NCBI GenBank assembly: GCA_937883885.1
Contig: CAKZXL010000246.1
Location: 1 to 15,270 of the forward strand
DNA: 15,270 nt
Direction: 5' to 3'
Source: an uncultured Aquincola sp.
GTDB lineage: Bacteria; Pseudomonadota; Gammaproteobacteria; Burkholderiales; Burkholderiaceae
Below, piece by piece: positions 6,473-12,900 of this stretch. Position 1 is the stretch's first letter; the number at the start of each line of letters is the position of its first letter. The notes under the pieces are model-generated. The model saw only the letters and a list, made by a program, of their open reading frames with translations, was not told where the DNA came from and did no database searches. A program made the translations under genes and the position numbers.

Positions 6473-7582
6473 GGCCGCGGCCCCGAAGCGGCGGTGTCGA
6501 TGCTCACCACCACCGACATGCCGGGGCGCAGCCGCTCGACCATCGGCTGGTCGGCATCGATGGCGATGCGCACCGGGATGCGCTGCGCGATCTTCACGAA
6601 GTTGCCGGTGGCGTTGTCGGGCGTGATCACGCTGAACTCCGAGCCGGTGGCCGGCGAGATGCGTTCCACCCGGCCGCGCAGCCGCGCATGGTCCAGCGCA
6701 TCCACCACGAAGCTGGCCGGCTGCCCGGGCGTGATGCGGGCCATCTGCGTTTCCTTCATGTTGGCCACCACCCACAGCTGCGGCGGCACCACCGCGGTGA
6801 GCTGGGTGCCGGCGTTCACATAAGCGCCCACGCGCACCGCCACCTGGCCCAGCTGGCCGTCCACCGGCGCATGCACCTCGGTGTTGGCCAGGTCGATGCG
6901 GGCCAGCTGCAGCGCGGCTTCGGCATTGCTCACGGCGGCTTCCAGTGCGCCACGGTTCACGCCCACGCTGCGCAGGTTTTCCTGCGCGATGGCCAGCGCG
7001 GCGCGCGCCTGTTCGGTGGCGGCCACGGCCTGCGCGGGCGGCGCGGGCCTGGTCGCGCTCGCGCAGCGACAGAGAGCCATCGGCCACCAGCGCCTCGATG
7101 CGGGCCAGGTCGGCCTCGGCCTTCACCGCCTGGGCGCGGGCGTTCTCGATGCCGGCCTGGCCTTGGGTGATGGTGGCCTGCGCGCTGCGCCTTTGCTGAG
7201 CGGCATTGCCCAGGTTGGCGCGGGCCGCGGCCAATTGCGCCTCGGCCTGCGCCACGCGCTGGCGGTAGATGCGGTCGTCGATCTTCACCAGCAACTGGCC
7301 GCGCTGCACCTGCTGAAAGTCTTGTACCGGCACCGCCACCACATAGCCCGAGAGCTGCGGCGCGATCAAGGTCACCTGGCCGCGCACCATCGCGTTTTCG
7401 GTGCTTTGCAGCGGCGTGGTGAAGGGCGGCAGCCGCCAGGCGTACAGCACCACCACCACGCCCAGCAGCGCCACCAGCCCGAAGAGGATGGCCGAGCGCA
7501 GGCGGCGCCGGTTTTCGGCCGGGCCGACGGTGGGCGGGATGGGCGAAGGCGCGGGGGCTGAAGCCGGCGTGGGTGAGCTCAT
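6469..7582 (-). pseudogene. HlyD/EmrA-family efflux adaptor, frameshifted
   Basis: Periplasmic membrane-fusion adaptor joining the MFS permease to the outer-membrane channel. From ATG 7582: Pro/Ala-rich cytoplasmic segment, one membrane helix (31-48), first lipoyl half (VRGQVTLIAPQLSGYV), and a long helical hairpin reaching LSLRERDQARA. There the frame breaks near 7036-7040. Homology resumes one frame over with AVAATEQARAALAIAQENLR, then the second lipoyl half (TEVHAPVDGQLGQVAVRVGA), the beta-barrel and the C-terminus, ending at TGA 6471-6469. Removing one C (minus strand) from the GCCGCCCGCG run restores a 370-residue protein of normal EmrA size. All other parts look intact, so a sequencing error or a very recent mutation are both possible. 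It lies 11 bp after the permease gene and overlaps the lipoprotein gene by 4 bp. Confidence 0.88.
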
Positions 7583-7593
7583 GCGGGTGGCGG

Positions 7594-9318
7594 TCAGATG
7601 GTGTCGGTCAAGGGGGCGGCGCCGGCTTCGCTGCCGGGTGCCGCGGAAGGGGCGGGCGCCGCCCTGGCGGGCGCAGGCGGCGTGGGCGGGGAAGGCGGCG
7701 CAGCGGCCGCTGGTGGCCTGTTCAGGCGTTCCCACAGCGCATGGCCCAGCACGAACACCAGCGTCGCGCCGGCGATCGCGGCGATCACCAGGAACACGTC
7801 GTTGTAGGCCAGCACATTGGCTTCACGTGTGGCGGTGGCGGCCAGCACGCTGCGGCCCTGCGCGCCGCGCAGCACCGGGTCGGCCAGCACGCGGCCATAG
7901 GCCGTGGCGCCGCCTTGCAGGCGGGCGCTGACCAGCGGCTCCAGCTGGCTCAGCTGCTCGGCGATCTGGCTGCTGTGGAACTTCTCGCGCAGCGTCTGCA
8001 CCGTGCCCAGCAGGGCCGAGCCCAGCAGGCCGCCCAGGTTCTGGCTGATGCCGAACAGCACCGAAAAGCTCACCAGGTTGCGCGGCTGCGCAATCACCGC
8101 GCCCATGCGCGACAGCAGCGCCGGCGCCAGGAACAGCGCACTGCCAAAGGCCAGCAGAAACTGGCTCAGCAGCATCTGCGCCGCCCGCGTCTGCGAGGTG
8201 GCGCCCACGTCGATCAGCGCGCCGCCCATCATCGCCAGCAGCGCCACCACCAGCGGCGTGTTCAGCCGCTGCGGGTTGATGGTCAGCGCGCTGGTGGCAA
8301 TGCCCACCACCGTGCCCGCCAGCACCGCGACGAACATCGGCCGCATCTGGTCGTTGCTCATGCCCAGGGCCTGCAGAAAGCCCACCGCGCCCACCGACTG
8401 CTCGGACAGCACGATGCGCACCAGCACCATCACCAGGCCCAGGCGCAGCATGTCGGCGCTGCCCCACCAGCGGGTGTTGATCAGCGGGTTGCGACGGTTG
8501 TGCTCGATGCACATGGCCGCCGTCAGCAGCACGATGGCACCCGCCAGCGACCAGCCCAGCCAGGGCGCCTCGAACCACCACACGGTGCGGCCCAGCGCCA
8601 GCACCGCGCACAGCAGCGCCATGCCCGGGGCAAACAGCGAGAAGGTGAGGAAGTCGGTCTTCTCGAAGGTCTTGTAGCGGTCGCCGGGCGGCAGCTTGAG
8701 CAGCAGCACGCAGCCCAGGGCCACCAGCGTCAGCCCCAGCTCGAACATCGACAGGCCGCGCCACTCGGAATACTCGAGCACGCTGGCCGGCAGCAGCCGG
8801 GCCAGCGGCAAGGCCAGCGACGACAGCCCCAGCGCCACCACCAGGCCCTTCATGCGGTGCGCAGCCGGAAAAGCCTGCAGCGTGTAGTACAGCCCCAGTG
8901 AGGTGAGCGCTGCCCCGGTCATGCCGTGCGCGGCCCGCACCGCGATGGCCGACGACAGGTCGTTGACGAACAGGTGCGCAAAGCCCACCAGCGCATACAG
9001 CACCAGGAACACCTCGGTGAACAGCCGCAGCCCGAACTCCTGCCGAAACTTGACCAGCAGCAGGTTCATCGAGACGTTGGTCATCACATAGGCCGCCGGC
9101 AGCCAGGCGATGTCCACCGCATAGGCGCCCAGCGCGCCTTGCAAGTTCTGCAGGTTGGCGGTGACCAGCGCATTGCCCAACCCGCCGGTCAGCGAGACGA
9201 TGAAGCCGACCAGCGCATAGGCCACGCGACGGCGCACCGGATGCAGCGGGGTCGAAGGCGACCCCGGCATCATCGGCCGTTCATGCGGGAGCCAGGGGCG
9301 GGGAGCGATCGGATTCAT
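7594..9318 (-). CDS. DHA2/EmrB-type MFS efflux permease
   Basis: 574-residue multidrug transporter of the major facilitator superfamily, 14-helix DHA2 type, using proton exchange to drive export through the adaptor and outer-membrane channel encoded next. Hydrophobic helices start at about residue 31 (VAYALVGFIVSLTGGLGNALV) and run to about 530. WLPAAYVMTNVSMNLLL is the second helix region typical of EmrB relatives. The usual D-x-T-I-V-N-V-A-L-P motif of helix one is replaced by NALVTANLQNLQGALG, as in a divergent branch of the family. The last 45 residues are a Pro/Ala-rich hydrophilic tail without a known role. ATG 9318 is the first good start; the Shine-Dalgarno is weak and a small hairpin (9324-9339) lies just before it. 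It is the first gene of the efflux operon, an order with the permease before the adaptor. No MarR or TetR regulator is adjacent. Confidence 0.92.
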   Translation of the reverse strand: MNPIAPRPWLPHERPMMPGSPSTPLHPVRRRVAYALVGFIVSLTGGLGNALVTANLQNLQGALGAYAVDIAWLPAAYVMTNVSMNLLLVKFRQEFGLRLFTEVFLVLYALVGFAHLFVNDLSSAIAVRAAHGMTGAALTSLGLYYTLQAFPAAHRMKGLVVALGLSSLALPLARLLPASVLEYSEWRGLSMFELGLTLVALGCVLLLKLPPGDRYKTFEKTDFLTFSLFAPGMALLCAVLALGRTVWWFEAPWLGWSLAGAIVLLTAAMCIEHNRRNPLINTRWWGSADMLRLGLVMVLVRIVLSEQSVGAVGFLQALGMSNDQMRPMFVAVLAGTVVGIATSALTINPQRLNTPLVVALLAMMGGALIDVGATSQTRAAQMLLSQFLLAFGSALFLAPALLSRMGAVIAQPRNLVSFSVLFGISQNLGGLLGSALLGTVQTLREKFHSSQIAEQLSQLEPLVSARLQGGATAYGRVLADPVLRGAQGRSVLAATATREANVLAYNDVFLVIAAIAGATLVFVLGHALWERLNRPPAAAAPPSPPTPPAPARAAPAPSAAPGSEAGAAPLTDTI

Positions 9319-9323
9319 CGATG

Positions 9324-9339
9324 GGGCGCAATGTCGCCC
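9324..9339 (-). promoter_or_regulatory. Short hairpin just before the MFS permease start
   Basis: Arms gggcg and cgccc (5 bp) enclose a 6-base loop, 5 bases before the ATG at 9318, in the place of a Shine-Dalgarno sequence. No T-run follows. It might hinder ribosome loading; chance occurrence is also plausible at this GC content. Confidence 0.25.
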
Positions 9340-9385
9340 GCTTTAGGCAACGGATGTGCCCTGTCCCCCCTGGCTTGGCGCTGCA

Positions 9386-9619
9386 TCAGCCGCCCTGCGC
9401 AGGTACCACCACGCGCAGCGTCTGCCTCTGCGGCGCCTCACCGACGCCGCGCGTTTCTGCCAGGGCCTGGTCCTGGCTCATGCCCTTGTGCTGCAGGTAC
9501 AGGGCATAGGGCCCGGGCTGCAGGCGGGTTTCGACCTGCTCGGCGGCCAGCGCGGCCTGGCTGCCGAGCAGGGCGGCCAGCGTCAGGGCCAGGGCGGCGG
9601 GGGTGCGGTGCAGCTTCAT
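9386..9619 (-). CDS. Small exported protein of unknown function
   Basis: 77-residue protein with a clear Sec signal peptide: MKLHRT, then a hydrophobic Ala/Leu core and AALAAEQ as the likely cleavage region at about 24-26. The mature part is only about 50 residues, mixed polar, with one Tyr pair (YALYLQ), no cysteine, and ends in VVVPAQGG. I recognise no family. The start is well supported: AAGGAG lies 9 bases before ATG 9619, and a candidate sigma-70 promoter lies further upstream. An upstream in-frame extension to 9787 would lose the signal peptide position and overlap the divergent kinase gene. It ends 67 bases before the MFS permease start, on the same strand, so it may be the leader gene of the efflux operon or an independent periplasmic protein. 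Confidence 0.72.
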   Translation of the reverse strand: MKLHRTPAALALTLAALLGSQAALAAEQVETRLQPGPYALYLQHKGMSQDQALAETRGVGEAPQRQTLRVVVPAQGG

Positions 9620-9653
9620 GCGGGTGCTCCTTGAAGGGTGTGGCGATGCGATG

Positions 9654-9682
9654 AATCTAGGTGCGCACCCCGGCACCCACAA
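9654..9682 (-). promoter_or_regulatory. Candidate sigma-70 promoter with a palindrome in its spacer
   Basis: On the minus strand TTGTGG (9682-9677), a 17-base spacer and TAGATT (9659-9654) form a plausible -35/-10 pair, with 3 and 4 of 6 consensus matches. It sits 35 bases before the ATG of the small exported protein. The spacer contains the 10-bp palindrome ggtgcgcacc (9660-9669), well placed for a repressor or MerR-like activator, though a regulator is not known. Judged by eye. Confidence 0.42.
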
Positions 9683-9752
9683 TCCACCGCGCCGCCAACG
9701 CCCCGTTGCGCAAAGCTGAACAATCACCCGCGCCGCCGCTGCGCGCACACCC

Positions 9753-11318
9753 GTGTGGGAACATGCGGTGGTGACGAAGTGGTCCACCGAATCCGCCGCC
9801 TGGCGCGGCTACCTGGCCGCGGCCCTGGCCTGCGGTATCACGGCGCTGGCGGGATTTGCGCTGCTGCCGGTGCTGGAGCCCACCAACATCGCGATGCTGT
9901 TCCTGCTGGCCGTGGTGGCCGTGGCCTGGCGGCATGGCCGCGGCCCGGCCGTGATGGCCGCGGTGCTGGGCGTGGCGCTGTTCGACCTGTTCTTCGTCGC
10001 GCCGCAGTTCTCGTTCGCGGTGAGCGACGTGCAGTACCTGGTCACCTTCGCGGTGATGCTGCTGGTCGGCCTGCTCATCGGCCAGCTGATGGCCGGCCTC
10101 AAGGCCCATGCCGAAGACGCCAGCCGCCGCGAGCAACGCATGGCGGGCCTGTATGCCGTCTCGCGCGAGCTGTCGGCCGCGCTGCAGCCGCAGCAGGTGG
10201 CCGACATCGGCCAACGCTTCTTGCAGGAGGAACTGGCGCTGCCCAGCCTGCTGCTGGTGCCCGATGCGCAGGGCAGCCTGCAGCCGCTGGCGGGTGACCA
10301 GGCCGCCTTGGACGCGGGGCTGGCGCAATGGGCCTTCGACCATGCCGCGCCGGCCGGTGCGGGCACCGACACCTTGCCCGGCGCCGGCAGCCTGGTGCTG
10401 CCGCTCACCGCCACCATGGGCGTGCGCGGCGTGCTGGCGGTGGCCTGCGGCGCGGCACCGGCGCCCGAGGCGCGGCGGCTGCTGGATACCTGTGCCTCGC
10501 TGCTGGCCTTGTCGCTGGAACGCATCCACTACGTGGAGGTGGCCCAGCGCACCACGTTGGAAATCGAGTCGGAACGCCTGCGCAACTCGCTGTTGTCGGC
10601 CATCTCGCACGACCTGCGCACGCCGCTGGCCGGCCTGGTGGGCCTGGCCGACACGCTGGACCTGCCGGCCCCGGCCACTGCCGGCCCGGGCGCCGCGGCC
10701 CGGCACCGCAGCACGCAGGCCCAGGCCATCCGCAGCGCGGCGCGCCGCATGGCCGCGCTGGTGGACAACCTGCTGGACATGGCCCGGCTGCAGGCTGGCG
10801 GCGTGCAGCTGCGCCTGGCCTGGATGCCGCTGGACGAGGTGATCGGCAGCGCGCTGGCCGCCTGCGCCGGCCCGCTGGCGGGCCGCCCGGTGCAGGTGCA
10901 CCTGCCCGACGAGCTGCCGCTGCTGCACCTGGACGCGGTGCTCTTCGAACGGGTGCTGGTCAACCTGTTCGAGAACGCGGCCAAGTACACCCCGCCCGGC
11001 AGCGCGCTGGTGCTGCGCGCCGAGGCGCGGCCCGCCGAAGTGCTGCTGACGGTGGACGATCACGGACCCGGCCTGCCCGCCGGGCAGGAAGCGCGCCTGT
11101 TCGAGAAGTTCGAGCGCGGCCAGAAGGAAAGCGCCACGCCCGGGGTGGGGCTGGGGCTGGCCATCTGCCGTGCCATCGTGCAGGCGCATGGCGGGCGCAT
11201 CAGCGCCGGCCACCATGGGCAGGGCGCACGTTTTGCCATCTTGCTGCCACGAGGCACGCCGCCGCCCGACGACGGCAGCGGGCAGCCGCTGTCCACGGTC
11301 TACGATCACGCCGCATGA
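9753..11318 (+). CDS. Short KdpD-like sensor histidine kinase
   Basis: 521-residue membrane histidine kinase matching only the C-terminal half of KdpD. A DUF4118-type block of four membrane helices lies at about 19-39, 43-60, 64-84 and 92-112, followed by a GAF-like region (about 130-265), a HisKA box with phospho-accepting His286 in SAISHDLRTPL, and a catalytic ATPase domain: Asn408 in the N-box (NLFENAAKYT), Asp435/Asp436 in VDDHGPGLP, then the GVGLGLAICRAI loop. The N-terminal KdpD ATP-binding and Usp domains are absent; with stop-free DNA lacking such sequence upstream, this is a natural short form rather than a visible truncation. The start is uncertain: GTG 9753 is the longest, but GTG 9768 has GGGA 8-11 bases before it and may be the real one. 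Its stop overlaps the response regulator start (ATGA). No kdpFABC genes are in the window, so a role in potassium sensing is not assured. Confidence 0.9.
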   Translation: MWEHAVVTKWSTESAAWRGYLAAALACGITALAGFALLPVLEPTNIAMLFLLAVVAVAWRHGRGPAVMAAVLGVALFDLFFVAPQFSFAVSDVQYLVTFAVMLLVGLLIGQLMAGLKAHAEDASRREQRMAGLYAVSRELSAALQPQQVADIGQRFLQEELALPSLLLVPDAQGSLQPLAGDQAALDAGLAQWAFDHAAPAGAGTDTLPGAGSLVLPLTATMGVRGVLAVACGAAPAPEARRLLDTCASLLALSLERIHYVEVAQRTTLEIESERLRNSLLSAISHDLRTPLAGLVGLADTLDLPAPATAGPGAAARHRSTQAQAIRSAARRMAALVDNLLDMARLQAGGVQLRLAWMPLDEVIGSALAACAGPLAGRPVQVHLPDELPLLHLDAVLFERVLVNLFENAAKYTPPGSALVLRAEARPAEVLLTVDDHGPGLPAGQEARLFEKFERGQKESATPGVGLGLAICRAIVQAHGGRISAGHHGQGARFAILLPRGTPPPDDGSGQPLSTVYDHAA

Positions 11319-12019
11319 ACCCGACTACCCACGCCACCACCATCCTGGTGGTGGAAGACGAAGACGAGATCCGCCGCTTCGTGCGGCTGTCGCTGCAGGC
11401 CGAAGGCCATGCAGTGCATGAGGCCGCCACGCTGCAGCGCGGGCTGATCGAGGCCGGCACCCGCCGCCCCGACCTGCTGGTGCTGGACCTGGGCCTGCCC
11501 GATGGCGACGGCGTGTCGCTGATCAGCGAGCTGCGCACCTGGTCGGCCGCGCCGGTGATCGTGCTGTCGGCCCGCAGCGGCGAGGCCGACAAGATCCGCG
11601 CGCTGGACGCCGGGGCCGACGACTACCTGGTCAAGCCTTTCGGCGCCGGCGAGCTGCTGGCCCGCGTGCGGGCCCAGCTGCGGCGCCGGCCGCTGGCGGC
11701 CGCCGGCACCGAGGCAGCGCCGGTGCTGCGCTTCGGCGAGGTGATGGTTGACCTGGCCCGCCGTGTGGTCGAACGTGCCGGCCAGCCGCTGCACCTGACG
11801 CCGATCGAGTACAAGCTGCTGATCCACCTGGCCACGCAGCCCGATCGGGTGATCACCCATCAGCAGCTGCTCAAGGCCGTGTGGGGCCCCGGCCATGCCG
11901 AAGACCTGCACTACGTGCGGGTGCACATGGCCAACCTGCGCAAGAAGGTGGAACCCCAGCCGTCGATGCCGGTCCACCTGCTCACGGAGGCCGGGGTCGG
12001 TTACCGGTTCGTGCCTTGA
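11315..12019 (+). CDS. kdpE: KdpE-like OmpR-family response regulator
   Basis: 234-residue DNA-binding response regulator. The receiver domain (about 9-122) has the acidic pocket at Glu14/Asp15/Asp17, phospho-acceptor Asp58 in VLDLGLPDGDG, Ser85 in VLSARSGEADKI and Lys107 in DDYLVKPF, all conserved. The C-terminal winged helix (about 138-232) carries LTPIEYKLLIHLA, a recognition helix around VRVHMANLRKKVE and GVGYRFV at the end, matching KdpE more than other OmpR regulators. It overlaps the kinase gene by 4 bp (ATGA), so they form a cognate pair. It would activate target promoters once phosphorylated; classic KdpE controls kdpFABC, which is not seen here. The closest potential target is its own operon including the downstream cyanophycinase gene. 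The symbol is by family similarity. Confidence 0.92.
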   Translation: MNPTTHATTILVVEDEDEIRRFVRLSLQAEGHAVHEAATLQRGLIEAGTRRPDLLVLDLGLPDGDGVSLISELRTWSAAPVIVLSARSGEADKIRALDAGADDYLVKPFGAGELLARVRAQLRRRPLAAAGTEAAPVLRFGEVMVDLARRVVERAGQPLHLTPIEYKLLIHLATQPDRVITHQQLLKAVWGPGHAEDLHYVRVHMANLRKKVEPQPSMPVHLLTEAGVGYRFVP

Positions 12020-12036
12020 GCAAGCGAAGGAATCCC

Positions 12037-12900
12037 ATGCAGCGTCGCCAGTGGCTTGTCTATGCAACTTCGGCCATGGCCGGGGCGCCGGTGGCGGCGC
12101 GGCCCGCGCCGGCCACCGTGGCCGCGCCGGTGCAGCCCGCGGGCCGGCCCGGTGCGCTGATGCTGATCGGCGGCGCCGAAGACCGTCAGGGCGACCGGCT
12201 GGTGCTGCGGCGCTTCGTGGCGCTGTGCCGTGGCCCGGCGCCGCGCGTGGTGGTGCTGCCTTCGGCCAGCGCCTACCCCGAGGCCGCCGCCCGCCGCTAT
12301 GAGGCGGCGCTGGCCGCCCTGGGCGTGGGCCAGCAGGTGGTGGTGCACCCGGCCAGCCGCGAAGAAGCCGGCAGCCTGGAACTGGTGGCCCAGGTGGCCA
12401 CCGCCGATGGCGTGCTCATCACCGGGGGCGACCAGCGGCGGTTGACCGAGATCGTCGGCGGCACGCCGCTGGCGCAGGCCATCCACCAGGCCTTCATGAA
12501 CGGCGCCTGCGTGGCCGGCACCAGCGCGGGCGCTGCCGTGATGTCGGCCCGCATGCTGTGGGCGCGCAGCCTGACCGAAGGCTTCGGCCTGCTGCCGCAG
12601 GTCATCGTCGACCAGCACTTCACCGAGCGGCGGCGCCTGCCGCGGCTGTTGCGCGCGCTCAGCCGCTACCCCGACCACGTGGGCGTGGGCGTGGACGAAG
12701 ACACCGCGCTGGTGCTGCGCCGCGGCCAGGGCGCCGAGGTGGTGGGCAGCGGCTCGGTGACCATCGTCGACCCGCGGGCGGTGCAAGGCGCCATCGAAGG
12801 CCTGGAGCCCGACGCGCTGATGCAGGTGCCCGGCCTGCGGGTGCTGCGGCTGCAGGGCCAGGGCGCAGTCGATCCGCAGGTGGCGCGGCTGCTCGGTTAG
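12037..12900 (+). CDS. Cyanophycinase (peptidase family S51), probably exported
   Basis: 287-residue serine exopeptidase-like protein that would cut cyanophycin (multi-L-arginyl-poly-L-aspartate) into beta-Asp-Arg dipeptides. Evidence: GALMLIGGAEDRQGD near the start of the domain, ITGGDQRRLTEIVGGTP, nucleophile Ser in VAGTSAGAAVMS, IVDQHFTERRRLPRLLRAL with the conserved Asp-Gln-His and arginines, and GVGVDEDTALVL. These together separate it from the other S51 member, aspartyl dipeptidase PepE. About 35 residues precede the domain: MQRRQWLVYATSAMAGAPVAA has a twin-arginine and a weak hydrophobic stretch, compatible with Tat or Sec export, which would fit use of external cyanophycin. ATG 12037 has GAAGG 7 bases before it. 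It begins 17 bp after the KdpE-like gene, so it belongs to that operon. No cyanophycin synthetase is in view. Confidence in family high, in export moderate. Confidence 0.88.
   Translation: MQRRQWLVYATSAMAGAPVAARPAPATVAAPVQPAGRPGALMLIGGAEDRQGDRLVLRRFVALCRGPAPRVVVLPSASAYPEAAARRYEAALAALGVGQQVVVHPASREEAGSLELVAQVATADGVLITGGDQRRLTEIVGGTPLAQAIHQAFMNGACVAGTSAGAAVMSARMLWARSLTEGFGLLPQVIVDQHFTERRRLPRLLRALSRYPDHVGVGVDEDTALVLRRGQGAEVVGSGSVTIVDPRAVQGAIEGLEPDALMQVPGLRVLRLQGQGAVDPQVARLLG

Noticed and set aside
7030..7045. Programmed ribosomal frameshift in the adaptor
   Set aside because: No slippery heptamer with a downstream structure of known type was seen, and such control is not known for this family; an indel explains it more simply.
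9706..9713. 8-bp palindrome ttgcgcaa upstream of the kinase gene
   Set aside because: Too short to call an operator, with no paired site or promoter elements beside it.
10328..11314. Upstream extension of the KdpE-like gene to 563 residues
   Set aside because: The extra part overlaps the kinase in another frame; the ATGA junction and receiver-domain N-terminus fix the start at 11315.
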